Source: JBDSKH01 sp050245915
GTDB lineage: Bacteria; Actinomycetota; Actinomycetes; Actinomycetales; Microbacteriaceae
Length of the DNA: 64,000 nt
Direction: 5' to 3'
Assembly (NCBI GenBank): GCA_050245915.1
Contig: JBFWWZ010000001.1
Location: 110,732 to 174,731, forward strand
Below the pieces are notes generated by a model. It did no database searches. It was not told where the DNA came from and worked only from the letters and a program-made list of their open reading frames with translations. Each line of letters opens with the position of its first letter. Positions within the stretch are counted from its first letter, which is position 1. Position numbers and translations under genes: made by a program. Positions 34,730 through 43,409 of this stretch are shown piece by piece.

Positions 34730-34806
34730 GGGTTCAGGCGGCGTCCCCAGCCCCCGCCCAGCCCCCGCACAGTCGGTGCGCTTAGCGTGAACCGCGGAGG
34801 CAACCG

Positions 34807-35355
34807 ATGGGATTCCTGGACCGGCTTTTCGGCACGGATGCGGCCGCCGCACCAGCGGCCCGCCGTGACCGGACGACCGACGACGAGCGCGCGATCGAGC
34901 GCTACCGCTACCTGCTGCGCACCGCACCGCCCGAGACGATCGAAGAGGTGCATCGCGAGGCGTTCGCGAAACTGACCGAAGAGCAGCGCGCCATCGTCTA
35001 CGAAGAGCTCAGCAAGGGCGCAGGCACCGGTGAACGCCCGCTGTCGAGCGAGCCCGCCACCCTCGCCCGGGCCGCGACCCGCGCCGAGATGCGCAACCCC
35101 GGCACCCTCGAGCGCTCGCTGTCCAACCCGGCGTACAACGGCCCCGGCTTCGGCAGCATGATCGCGAGCTCGCTGATCGGCACCGTCGCCGGCTACGTGA
35201 TCGGCTCGGCGCTGGTCAGTGCGTTCCTGCCGTGGGACGGCGGGTCGGTGGATGCCGCGGGCGACCCCGGCGCAGGCGGCGGCTCCGATGGCGGGGACTT
35301 CGGTGGCGGGGATTTCGGTGGCGACTTCGGCGGCGGAGACTTCGGCGGGTTCTAG
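34807..35355 (+). CDS. Hypothetical protein with Gly-rich tail
   Basis: 182 aa; family not recognised. An acidic/basic helical N-terminal part (RAIERYRYLLRTAPPETIEE, KLTEEQRAIVYEELSKG), one hydrophobic helix near residues 118-138 (IASSLIGTVAGYVIGSALVS), and a C-terminal tail of GGDFGG repeats. The tail resembles other DUF-type envelope proteins with Asp/Gly/Phe repeats. Start ATG 34807 with GGAGG 5 nt upstream and a TAGCGT -10 box at 34783-34788. A dispersed repeat begins at the stop. Confidence 0.75.
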   Translation: MGFLDRLFGTDAAAAPAARRDRTTDDERAIERYRYLLRTAPPETIEEVHREAFAKLTEEQRAIVYEELSKGAGTGERPLSSEPATLARAATRAEMRNPGTLERSLSNPAYNGPGFGSMIASSLIGTVAGYVIGSALVSAFLPWDGGSVDAAGDPGAGGGSDGGDFGGGDFGGDFGGGDFGGF

Positions 35356-35390
35356 GTTTCGACACGCCGCTTCGCGGCTACTCAACCGGC
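35356..35390. repeat. Dispersed palindromic repeat
   Basis: GGTTTCGACACGCCGCTTCG, then CGGCTACTCAACCGGC. Lies directly after the stop of the Gly-rich protein gene and before the end of the convergent alcohol dehydrogenase gene. Confidence 0.8.
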
Positions 35391-35392
35391 CT

Positions 35393-36442
35393 CTAGGGCC
35401 GCAGCAGCACCTTGATCGCGCGGCGCTCGTCCATCGCGGCGTACGCCTCCGCCGCATCGGAGAGCGGCAGCTCCAGATCGAACACGTCGCCCGGTCGCAT
35501 CGACCCGTCCAGCACCGCGGGCAGCAGCTCCGGGATGTACGTCCTCGCCGGAGCCATGCCGCCGCCGAGAGTGATGTTCCGCCGGAACAGCTGCTCCGCA
35601 TCGAGCCCCACCCGGTCACCCGGCACCCCGACGAACCCCACCCGTCCGCCACCCCGCACCGACTGAAGTGCCTGCTGCATCGACTCGGCGGTTCCGACGC
35701 ACTCGAGGGCGGCGTCCGCCAGGTCGCCGCCGAGCAGCTCGCGCACGGCACGGACGGCAGCGTCGCCGCGTTCCTCGACGATGTCGGTGGCGCCGAAGCC
35801 ACGGGCGACCCGCTGCCGGTCGGCGTGCCTGCTCATCGCGATGATCCGGGACGCACCCCGGCGCGCGGCGGCCAGCACCGCGGAGAGCCCCACCGCGCCG
35901 TCGCCGACCACCACCACGACATCCCCCTCGCGCACGCCGGCGGTCACCGCGGCATGATGCCCGGTGGACGCCACATCCGAGAGCGCCAGCAGGTGCGGGA
36001 CGAGCGAGTCCTCCACCGGGTGCGGCACCACCACGAGGCTGCTCTCGCCGAACGGCATCCGGATGCGCTCACCCTGCGCCCCGTCGATGAAAAGGCGGTC
36101 GGGGTCGCGGGAGCCGAAGAACGTCACGTGATCGCAGACCGAGGTGGCACCCGCCCGGCACGACTGGCAGGTTCCGTCGCTGAGGGAGAAGGGGGAGATC
36201 ACGAAGTCGCCGACGTGGAGCGTCTCGACCTCCGCGCCGACCTGCTCGATGACGCCGACCATCTCGTGGCCCATCGCGATGCCGGAGCCGCCGCCCGGGT
36301 AGTCGCGGTATCCCCACAGGTCGGAGCCGCAGACGCAGGCGGCGACGACCCGCACGATGACGTCCTTCGGGGTGAGCAGTTCCGGATCGGGCCGGTCCCG
36401 CACCTCGATGGAACGGGTACCCGTGAGGTAGACGGCTTTCAC
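35393..36442 (-). CDS. Zinc-dependent medium-chain alcohol dehydrogenase
   Basis: 349 aa. Catalytic zinc ligands in CVCGSDLWGYRD and GHEMVGVI; structural zinc region CQSCRAGATSVC, which shows three of the usual four Cys; Rossmann motif VVVVGDGAVGLSAVL. NAD(P)-dependent oxidation of an alcohol; substrate unknown. GTG start overlaps the acyltransferase stop by 4 bp. Confidence 0.88.
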   Translation of the reverse strand: MKAVYLTGTRSIEVRDRPDPELLTPKDVIVRVVAACVCGSDLWGYRDYPGGGSGIAMGHEMVGVIEQVGAEVETLHVGDFVISPFSLSDGTCQSCRAGATSVCDHVTFFGSRDPDRLFIDGAQGERIRMPFGESSLVVVPHPVEDSLVPHLLALSDVASTGHHAAVTAGVREGDVVVVVGDGAVGLSAVLAAARRGASRIIAMSRHADRQRVARGFGATDIVEERGDAAVRAVRELLGGDLADAALECVGTAESMQQALQSVRGGGRVGFVGVPGDRVGLDAEQLFRRNITLGGGMAPARTYIPELLPAVLDGSMRPGDVFDLELPLSDAAEAYAAMDERRAIKVLLRP

Positions 36443-37752
36443 CCCGCCATTCTCCACCGCCCGAGGACGAGGATCGCGATGCCGAACGTGATCGCCCCCG
36501 CCACGGCGAACGCGAAATCGAGCCCGAGCGGGATCATCAGGAACGGCACCGCCACGGTCAGCACGACCGACAGCGCGACGACGGCTGCCGGCGGCGTCGG
36601 CCCCACCTCGCGCGGCGCCTCCCAGCGCCCGACGAGGAGCGACAGCGCGAACAGCACGGCGAGCACCAGCACGTACTCGATCGGGCGGGTCAGCCACCAT
36701 TCGGCGCTGCCAGGGCGCGGGCTGAACCCGGGGATGAGGATCGCGATGCCCGACAGCGCGATGATCACCGGCAGGTGCCAGAGGTAGATCGTCATCAGCC
36801 GGGTGCCGGCGAGGAACACGATGCCTTGCGCGGCCCGCGTGCGCATCAGGGCCGACAGCGGCCGCTTCAGCATCCTCAGGAACGCCGCCTGCGACAGGCC
36901 GAGGAACACCAGCGGCAGCGTGGGCGGGTTCAGGTTCACGAGCATGTTCACGTCGTACGGGCCGAACGCTGTGAGCGGCCACAGCATCCCGACCCCCGCC
37001 AGCGAGATCAGCGCCAGCTGCCACCACGGACGGTCGAAGAAGCCGTCGGCGTACCAGAAGCCGATCTGCTGCACGAGCGGCCAGACGAAGACGAGGTTGA
37101 GCAGGCCGATCCAGTAGCTTGCGATGCCGAGGTCGGCGGTGGCGTAGTGCGCGATGTCGACGAGGATCACGCCCGCGAGCAGCACGAGCACGGTGCGCTT
37201 CGGTGCGACCGCGTGCATGTGGGCGAGGAACGGGACGAGCGCCTGGCAGATCGCGTACGCGGCGATGAACCACAGCGGCGAGCCGGCACCGAAGAACACC
37301 CCGTCGAGCACCTCGAGCGACAGCGCACCTGTCGCCTGCACGATCAGGTAGCCCGCCCCGGTCGCGACCACGTGGAACACGAACAACGGGAAGGTCGGCT
37401 GGGCGAGCCGCAGCACCCGGGTGCGCACGAAGTCGGGTCCGCCGCCGCCGCGGCGCTGCAGGCCGCGCCACGCCGTCATGGAGGCGAACCCGCCCACCAC
37501 GAAGAACAGCGGCATGATCTGGCCGAACCAGCTGGCCAGCGGGAACCAGGCCTGTGCCTCCAGCGTGCGCTGCAGCGCGATGCCGCCGGGCGCCTGGGTG
37601 TCGACACCCACCATGAGCAGGTGGACCACGACGACGAGCAGCACGCAGAAGACGCGGGCCAGATCGAGGGTCAGGTCACGTTTCGACAGGTCGGGAGCGG
37701 TGGCGCCGGAGGTCGTCGTCGCGTTGGTCGGCGCGCTCGTCGGTTCGGCCAT
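36439..37752 (-). CDS. Acyltransferase family 3 (OafA/YrhL-like) membrane protein
   Basis: 437 aa with about ten TM segments. The family's catalytic His is in LDLARVFCVLLVVVVHLLMV (H at the end of TM1) and the Arg in TRVLRLAQPTFPLFVF. Such enzymes transfer acyl groups to surface polysaccharides or other carbohydrates. ATG start; overlaps the alcohol dehydrogenase gene (GTGA), an unusual pairing. Confidence 0.85.
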   Translation of the reverse strand: MAEPTSAPTNATTTSGATAPDLSKRDLTLDLARVFCVLLVVVVHLLMVGVDTQAPGGIALQRTLEAQAWFPLASWFGQIMPLFFVVGGFASMTAWRGLQRRGGGGPDFVRTRVLRLAQPTFPLFVFHVVATGAGYLIVQATGALSLEVLDGVFFGAGSPLWFIAAYAICQALVPFLAHMHAVAPKRTVLVLLAGVILVDIAHYATADLGIASYWIGLLNLVFVWPLVQQIGFWYADGFFDRPWWQLALISLAGVGMLWPLTAFGPYDVNMLVNLNPPTLPLVFLGLSQAAFLRMLKRPLSALMRTRAAQGIVFLAGTRLMTIYLWHLPVIIALSGIAILIPGFSPRPGSAEWWLTRPIEYVLVLAVLFALSLLVGRWEAPREVGPTPPAAVVALSVVLTVAVPFLMIPLGLDFAFAVAGAITFGIAILVLGRWRMAG

Positions 37753-37780
37753 GCGGTCACTCTATTGACCGCCCGCCGGG

Positions 37781-37984
37781 TCAGGCGTCGACGACGCGGT
37801 TGACCGCGGTGCGCAGATCGAGCGACTGCGCGACCTCGCACGACGTGTTGTACACGCTGCCGACCAGTGAGACGTAGACGTTGCCAGCCTCGACGACGTA
37901 GCCGACGGTGCTGCCGTCGAGCTCGACGCGATGGATGCCGGGGACTGCGACCGTCACCACGGGTTCGTGCGCGATGACCTTCAT
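37781..37984 (-). CDS. 67-aa protein, function unknown
   Basis: No family recognised. MKVIAHEPVVTVAVPGIHRV is followed by a mixed beta/hydrophobic region and two features, one Cys (TSCEVAQSLD) and no TM segment. Start chosen at MKV because GGAGGT lies 5 nt upstream; a longer form starting at 38029 lacks a ribosome-binding site. Upstream there is a GATCGG...CCGATC palindrome. Confidence 0.6.
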   Translation of the reverse strand: MKVIAHEPVVTVAVPGIHRVELDGSTVGYVVEAGNVYVSLVGSVYNTSCEVAQSLDLRTAVNRVVDA

Positions 37985-38007
37985 CGAACACCTCCAGGGG
38001 GAATGCG

Positions 38008-38025
38008 GATCGGGTTGATCCGATC
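38008..38025. promoter_or_regulatory. 18-bp palindrome upstream of the 67-aa gene
   Basis: GATCGG-GTTGAT-CCGATC, perfect 6-bp arms. Lies 24 bp upstream of the start codon at 37984 on the minus strand, a likely operator or promoter-proximal site. Confidence 0.4.
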
Positions 38026-38121
38026 TCACCCCACGCGGGCTGGGAAAAGAAGAGAGTTGCCCGAACCTTCAGCGGATGTTGAGTGTTCGGTCATCTGGAG
38101 ACGCGCACGACGGCCGCCGAA

Positions 38122-40278
38122 CTACACGGCTCCCGGGATGAGGCTCGCGCTGACCGAGGGGTCGGCGGCGGACTGCTCGGTGTGCTCGCGGAGGACCGCG
38201 AGCGCATGCGCGCCGAGCGAGAACGTGCTGCCGGGGTCGAGCACGCCGTCGACCTCGCCGTCGTTGGTGTCGACGACGAGATCCCAGCGCGGCGAACGCT
38301 CCTCCACCGGCAGGGTGATCTCCACCGGTTCAGTGTGCGCGTTGAAGTAGACGAGGAAGTGCTTGTCGACGATGCGGCCGCCGCGGGAGTCGACCCCCTG
38401 GATGCCCTCCCCGTTCAGGAACATGCCGATCGTGCGCCCGAAGCCGGACTCCCAGTCCTCGGGCTGCATCGCCGTCCCGTCCGGACGCAGCCATACGATG
38501 TCGGGCATCGGCTCGCCCTCGCCCCGTCGGATCGGGTGCCCGTCGAAGAACCGGCTGCGCCGGAACGTCGGATGGTCGCGCCGCAGTTTCGCGACGGCGG
38601 CGGTGAACTCGATGAGGGTGGCGTCGGCCTCGTCCCAGCGCACCCAGGCGATCTCGCTGTCCTGCGCGTACACGTTGTTGTTGCCGTACTGGGTGCGCCC
38701 CAGCTCGTCACCGTGCAGGATCATCGGCACGCCCTGGCTGATCAGCAGCGTCGTCAGGAAGTTGCGCTGCTGCCGTCCGCGCAGCATCGTGATCGTCGGG
38801 TCGTCGGTGTCGCCCTCGGCCCCCATGTTCCAGGAGCGGTTGTCGTCGGCGCCGTCTTTGCCGTCCTCGCCGTTGGCCTCGTTGTGCTTCTGGTTGTAGC
38901 TGACGAGGTCGCGCAGGGTGAACCCGTCGTGCGCGGTGACGAAGTTGATGCTCGCGACCGGGCGGCGCGCCGTGCGCTCGTACAGGTCGCTCGATCCGGT
39001 GATGCGGGATGCGAACTCGCCGAGCGTCGCCGGCTCGCCACGCCAGTAGTCGCGCACGGTGTCGCGGTACTTTCCGTTCCATTCCGTCCACTGCGGCGGG
39101 AAGTTGCCGACCTGGTACCCGCCCGGCCCGACATCCCACGGCTCGGCGATCAGCTTCACCTGCGAGACGATCGGGTCCTGCTGCACGAGCTCGAAGAACG
39201 CGCTCAGCCGGTCCACCTCGTAGAACTCGCGGGCGAGGGTCGCCGCCAGGTCGAAGCGGAACCCGTCGACGTGCATCTCGGTCACCCAGTACCGCAGAGA
39301 GTCCATGATCAGCTGCAGCGTGTGGGGGTGCCCGACGTTGAGGGAGTTGCCGGTTCCCGTGTAGTCCATGTAGTGCTGCTCGTCATCCTCGACGAGGCGG
39401 TAGTACGCCGCGTTGTCGATGCCGCGCATGCTGACCGTGGGCCCCTGGTGGTTGCCTTCCGCGGTGTGGTTGTAGACGACATCCAGGATCACCTCGATGC
39501 CCGCGGTGTGCAGCGCCAGCACCATCGCCTTGAACTCCTGCACCTGCTGACCCAGGTCGCCGGTCGAGGAGTAGCCGGAGTGCGGCGCGAGGAAGCCGAT
39601 GGTGTTGTACCCCCAGTAGTTCCGCAGGCCCTTCTCCTGCAGCACGCTGTCGTTGAGGAACTGGTGCACCGGCATCAGCTCGATGGCGGTGACGCCGATG
39701 TGCTTCAGGTGCTCGATGATCGCCGGGTGCGCGATCGCGGCATACGTGCCGCGCATCTCCTCCGGGATGTCGGGGTGCAGCTGGGTGAGCCCCTTCACGT
39801 GGGCTTCGTAGATGACGGTCTCGGCGTACGGGATCTTCGGCGCGCGGTCGCCGGTCCAGTCGAAGAACGGGTTCACCACGACGCCGAGCATCATGTTCGG
39901 AGCGGAGTCCTGGTCGTTGCGCTGCTCCGGGGCGTCGAACTGGTACGAGAACATCGGCTGACCCCAGGCGATGTCGCCGTAGGTCGCCTTCGCGTACGGG
40001 TCGAGCAGCAGTTTCGACGGGTTGCAGCGCAGCCCCTTCTGCGGATCCCACGGGCCGTGCACGCGGTAGCCGTAGCGCTGGCCGGGCTGCACCTCGGGCA
40101 GGTACGCGTGCCAGACGTAGCCGTCGACCTCGGTCAGCTCGACCCGGGTCTCGACGCGGTTCTCGTCGAACAGGCACAGTTCGACCTTCTCGGCGACCTC
40201 GCTGAACAGGGCGAAGTTCGTCCCGGTGCCATCGAAGGTGGCCCCGAGGGGATAGGCGTTGCCGGGCCAGACCTGCAT
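38122..40278 (-). CDS. glgX: Glycogen debranching enzyme GlgX
   Basis: 718-aa GH13 enzyme that cleaves alpha-1,6 branches of phosphorylase-limit glycogen. N-terminal CBM48 (GTNFALFSEVAEKVELCLFD), GH13 motifs DVVYNHTAEG, DGFRFDLAA (nucleophile Asp), LIAEPWDVGPGG (acid Glu) and VTAHDGFTLRDLVSYNQKH. Normal length for GlgX/TreX. ATG start. No other glycogen genes are adjacent in the window. Confidence 0.95.
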   Translation of the reverse strand: MQVWPGNAYPLGATFDGTGTNFALFSEVAEKVELCLFDENRVETRVELTEVDGYVWHAYLPEVQPGQRYGYRVHGPWDPQKGLRCNPSKLLLDPYAKATYGDIAWGQPMFSYQFDAPEQRNDQDSAPNMMLGVVVNPFFDWTGDRAPKIPYAETVIYEAHVKGLTQLHPDIPEEMRGTYAAIAHPAIIEHLKHIGVTAIELMPVHQFLNDSVLQEKGLRNYWGYNTIGFLAPHSGYSSTGDLGQQVQEFKAMVLALHTAGIEVILDVVYNHTAEGNHQGPTVSMRGIDNAAYYRLVEDDEQHYMDYTGTGNSLNVGHPHTLQLIMDSLRYWVTEMHVDGFRFDLAATLAREFYEVDRLSAFFELVQQDPIVSQVKLIAEPWDVGPGGYQVGNFPPQWTEWNGKYRDTVRDYWRGEPATLGEFASRITGSSDLYERTARRPVASINFVTAHDGFTLRDLVSYNQKHNEANGEDGKDGADDNRSWNMGAEGDTDDPTITMLRGRQQRNFLTTLLISQGVPMILHGDELGRTQYGNNNVYAQDSEIAWVRWDEADATLIEFTAAVAKLRRDHPTFRRSRFFDGHPIRRGEGEPMPDIVWLRPDGTAMQPEDWESGFGRTIGMFLNGEGIQGVDSRGGRIVDKHFLVYFNAHTEPVEITLPVEERSPRWDLVVDTNDGEVDGVLDPGSTFSLGAHALAVLREHTEQSAADPSVSASLIPGAV

Positions 40279-40363
40279 CTGCCGAGGCTAACGGGTGGAA
40301 TGCCGGGCTCCTGCCAGACAACGTCCAGAGTCCTGTTGCACGATCGTTACCGGCCTCGGAGTT

Positions 40364-40386
40364 CCGGGGGGACTGCAACCCCCCGG
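40364..40386. other. Stable hairpin upstream of the M23 peptidase gene
   Basis: CCGGGGGG-ACTGCAA-CCCCCCGG: 8-bp perfect GC stem with a 7-nt loop, in the 194-bp region between the divergent glgX and M23 genes. Not followed by a T run. It could be part of a structured 5' leader; cell-wall hydrolases are riboswitch-controlled in several actinobacteria, but no known aptamer was matched. Confidence 0.45.
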
Positions 40387-40472
40387 CTTCACTCACAGCT
40401 GAGGGCCCTACCCCGATCGTCTGGACGCACGCGGTGCGTCTCGCGCGTACCGTCGTGCGCGCCCGACCAGAA

Positions 40473-41162
40473 ATGTGCGTCATACCCGTGTTGTCTCGTT
40501 CCACCGCTCTGCCCGATCTCTCCTACCTGGGTGCGTTCCGCAAGAGGAGGACGCTCGCCGTCGGCGCGGCCGTCGTGTGCATGCTGACGGTCACCGCCCA
40601 CGACCTCCCCGCCTCCGCGGCGACCATGAAGGTGGACGCCTACAACGCGGCGTCGCAGCAGCTCGCGGTCACATCCGACGTGTTCGCCCCGGTGGCGACG
40701 CGCGAGGATTTCCTGATCACCCAGTACACGCCGGTGCAGTGGCCCATCCCGCCGTCGACCGACATCAGCGACGGCTTCGGGTACCGGGTCTCGCCGTGCT
40801 GGGGGTGCTCGTCGGACCACCAGGGCGTCGACTTCCTGCCCGGCTACGGCTCGCAGATCCATGCTGTCGCGGACGGCGTCGTCGTCCAGTCGGCGAGCGA
40901 CGGCGGCCTCGGCCAGCACGTCGTCATCGAGCACATGATCAACGGGCAGATGGTGCAGACCGTCTACGGCCACATGATCTTCGGCTCCCAGACGGTGCGC
41001 GTCGGCGACACCGTCAGCCGCGGCGAGGTGATCGGCCGCACCGGCAGCACGGGCAGCAGCACGGGTCCGCACCTGCACTTCGAGGTGCGTCCCGGCGGCG
41101 GCGAGGCGGTGGAGCCCCTGACCTGGCTGGCCGCGAACGTGACGGAGACCTGGGCGGGGTAG
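40473..41162 (+). CDS. M23 family (LytM-type) peptidoglycan endopeptidase
   Basis: 229 aa. Signal peptide-like N-terminus (RRTLAVGAAVVCMLTVTA ending ASA-A). The M23 domain shows zinc ligands in DHQGVDFLPGYGSQIHAVAD (His and Asp) and GPHLHFEVRPG (HxH). Cleaves peptide cross-links in the cell wall, outside the cell. Start ATG 40473; GTG 40434 and GTG 40488 are in-frame alternatives. Confidence 0.88.
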   Translation: MCVIPVLSRSTALPDLSYLGAFRKRRTLAVGAAVVCMLTVTAHDLPASAATMKVDAYNAASQQLAVTSDVFAPVATREDFLITQYTPVQWPIPPSTDISDGFGYRVSPCWGCSSDHQGVDFLPGYGSQIHAVADGVVVQSASDGGLGQHVVIEHMINGQMVQTVYGHMIFGSQTVRVGDTVSRGEVIGRTGSTGSSTGPHLHFEVRPGGGEAVEPLTWLAANVTETWAG

Positions 41163-41196
41163 TCGCATCGCACAACGGCGCGCTCGCCCGTCGTCG

Positions 41197-41202
41197 TAGA
41201 GT
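41197..41202 (+). promoter_or_regulatory. -10 box (TAGAGT) of the aldehyde dehydrogenase gene
   Basis: Located 32 bp before the ATG; the gene also has AGGAG 6-7 nt before its start, so this transcript has a leader, unlike many others in the window. Confidence 0.4.
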
Positions 41203-41234
41203 TCTGCCAAGTCCCCGACGAAGAGGAGAACCCC

Positions 41235-42602
41235 ATGAGCTACGCCGTCGTCAACCCCGCGACCGGTGAGTCGGTCAAGACCTACCCGACGATTTCCGAC
41301 GCCGACCTGAAGGCGGCCGTCGACAAGGCCGCCGAGGCGCACGCCGGGTGGTCGCGCTCGAGCACGGTCGCCGAGCGCGCGGCGCTGATCCAGAAGGTCG
41401 CCGACCTGCACACCGAGCGCCGGCAGCAGCTGGCCGACATCATCGTGCGCGAGATGGGCAAGCCGATCGAGCAGGCCCTCGGCGAGGTCGACTTCGCCGC
41501 CGCGATCTACGAGTACTACGCCACGAACGGCGAGCAGTTCCTGAAGGACGAGCCGATCGAGCTGCTCGACGGCGAAGGCTCCGCGTTCATCCGCCGCAAC
41601 TCGCTCGGCGTGCTGCTCGGCATCATGCCGTGGAACTTCCCGTACTACCAGGTGGCCCGTTTCGCCGGCCCGAACCTCGTGATCGGCAACACGATCATCC
41701 TGAAGCACGCGTCGCAGTGCCCCGAGTCGGCCCTCGCCATCGAGCAGATCTTCCACGACGCCGGCTTCCCTGAGGGCGCCTACGTCAACGTCCTCGCCTC
41801 GAGCTCGCAGATGGAGGCGGTCATCGCCGACCCGCGCGTGCAGGGCGTGTCGCTCACCGGGTCGGAGGCTGCGGGTGCCGCCGTCGCGCAGCTCGCCGGC
41901 AAGTACCTGAAGAAGGTCGTGCTCGAGCTCGGCGGCTCCGACCCGTTCATCCTGCTCAGCACCGATGACCTGGATGCCGCGGTCGAGGCCGCGGTCGGCG
42001 CGCGTCTCGACAACAGCGGCCAGTCCTGCAACGGCGCGAAGCGCTTCATCGTGATCGATTCGCTGTACGACGCGTTCCTCGAGAAGTTCACTGCCGGGCT
42101 CACCGCTGCGGCTCCCGCCGACCCGACGAAGGACGACACCGTGCTCGGCCCGCTGTCGTCGCTCGCCGCGGCGGAAGGCCTGCAGGCGCAGCTCGACCGC
42201 GCCGTCGAGCAGGGTGCGACGCTCGTCGCCGGCGGCACGCGCGACGGCGCGTACTTCCCGGCGGCCGTGCTCACCGACGTGAAGCCCGGCATGGACGCGT
42301 ACCACGAGGAGTTCTTCGGCCCCGTCGCCGCGGTCTACAAGGTGTCGTCCGAGGACGAAGCGGTGACCCTCGCGAACGACACCCCGTTCGGGCTCGGCTC
42401 GTACCTCTACACGACCGACAGCGAGCAGGCGATGCGCGTGGCCGACAAGATCGACGCCGGCATGGTCTGGGTGAACATCGTCCTCGCCGACGGCGCCGAG
42501 CTGCCGTTCGGCGGCGTGAAGCGCTCCGGCTCGGGACGCGAGCTCGGGCGTTTCGGCGCCGACGAGTTCGTGAACAAGAAGCTCATCCGTATCGCTGGGT
42601 GA
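41235..42602 (+). CDS. Succinate-semialdehyde-type NAD(P) aldehyde dehydrogenase
   Basis: 455 aa. ALDH motifs: MPWNFPYYQVARF, ELGGSDPFILL (general base Glu), and NSGQSCNGAKRFIV (catalytic Cys). Closest to the GabD/succinate-semialdehyde branch, with substrate inferred, not proven. Its TGA stop lies in a dispersed repeat (terminal IRIAG). The nearby polyamine transporter fits a polyamine/GABA degradation route, but other catabolic genes are absent. Confidence 0.85.
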   Translation: MSYAVVNPATGESVKTYPTISDADLKAAVDKAAEAHAGWSRSSTVAERAALIQKVADLHTERRQQLADIIVREMGKPIEQALGEVDFAAAIYEYYATNGEQFLKDEPIELLDGEGSAFIRRNSLGVLLGIMPWNFPYYQVARFAGPNLVIGNTIILKHASQCPESALAIEQIFHDAGFPEGAYVNVLASSSQMEAVIADPRVQGVSLTGSEAAGAAVAQLAGKYLKKVVLELGGSDPFILLSTDDLDAAVEAAVGARLDNSGQSCNGAKRFIVIDSLYDAFLEKFTAGLTAAAPADPTKDDTVLGPLSSLAAAEGLQAQLDRAVEQGATLVAGGTRDGAYFPAAVLTDVKPGMDAYHEEFFGPVAAVYKVSSEDEAVTLANDTPFGLGSYLYTTDSEQAMRVADKIDAGMVWVNIVLADGAELPFGGVKRSGSGRELGRFGADEFVNKKLIRIAG

Positions 42603-42682
42603 GTAGCGCCGCAGGCGCGTATCGAAACCAGGCGTGACCGTGCGCGTGGTCTCGATACGCCGCTTCGCGGCTACTCGACCAG
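42595..42682. repeat. Inverted pair of dispersed palindromic repeats
   Basis: Copy one (42595-42630): GCTGGGTGAGTAGCGCCG, then CAGGCGCGTATCGAAACC. Copy two (42648-42682), opposite orientation: GGTCTCGATACGCCGCTTCG, then CGGCTACTCGACCAGC. The pair lies between convergent genes, like a BIME. The stop codon of the aldehyde dehydrogenase gene is inside copy one. Confidence 0.8.
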
Positions 42683-42689
42683 CAGTGAT

Positions 42690-43409
42690 TCAGTCGTCGA
42701 TCAGCAGGGCGAGCCCGTTCGCGCAGGGCACGACACGGTCGTGCTCCGCCCACGCGGCCGGCCGGATCAGCGACCCCGTGGGCCGCGAGCTGTCGCTGGC
42801 GACGACGACCCGACCGGATGCGTTCACCAGCGCCGCGCGACGCCCGGCCCCGCGCACCGCCGGCAGCAGCGTGCGCTCGATGTCGTTCACGTAGAGGTCC
42901 GCGCCGACGACGCCGACCATCTCGCCATCCCGGAACGCGGGCATCGTCGAGGTGAGCGTGTAGTCATCCGTGCAGAGGTAGTCGACGTACGGTCCGGTGA
43001 TGTGTCGCTCGTGCGTTGTCGCGGGCACGCGCCACCACTCGAGGGTCGTGTAGTCGCGGAAGCTCTCCGACTGCTCGTCCTCGACGGCGACGAGGCGGCG
43101 CAGCTCCGGCTTCGCGGGCCCGGTCACCCCGAAGGTGTTGGCGTGCCCGAGCCACCACGCCAGATGCCACGGTGCATCCGGGATGAAGCCGGGCTGCGCG
43201 ACGAACCCGGCACCAATGATGAGGGCTCCGTCGGCGGAGAGGTCGCCGACGACCAGGGTCTCGACGAGCGCATCGATGCCCGCGACATCCACCTGGGTGT
43301 GCGCGACGTAGTCCTCGAGCCGCGCGCGCCAGCCGTCGATCAGCGAGAACACGTTCTCGAACGTCGTGTCGACAACGGAGACGGCGTCGGCCTCGGTGCG
43401 GACGCTCAT
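42690..43409 (-). CDS. Soluble cache (PDC)-sensor domain protein
   Basis: 239 aa; no signal peptide or TM segment. The double-strand sensor fold is suggested by FIPDAPWHLAWWLG, the Trp-rich ligand region TTLEWWRVPATTHERHITG, and MVGVVGADLYVNDIERTLLP, which matches the end of cache domains. Normally these sensors are extracytoplasmic and membrane-linked, so a free cytoplasmic form is unusual. ATG start overlaps the GntR stop by 4 bp; next to a polyamine transporter, whose ligand it may sense. Confidence 0.7.
   Translation of the reverse strand: MSVRTEADAVSVVDTTFENVFSLIDGWRARLEDYVAHTQVDVAGIDALVETLVVGDLSADGALIIGAGFVAQPGFIPDAPWHLAWWLGHANTFGVTGPAKPELRRLVAVEDEQSESFRDYTTLEWWRVPATTHERHITGPYVDYLCTDDYTLTSTMPAFRDGEMVGVVGADLYVNDIERTLLPAVRGAGRRAALVNASGRVVVASDSSRPTGSLIRPAAWAEHDRVVPCANGLALLIDD

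Noticed and set aside
38083..40587. 834-codon open frame on the plus strand opposite glgX
   Set aside because: Val/Arg/Asp-rich low-complexity translation, a shadow of glgX, whose GH13 motifs are complete.
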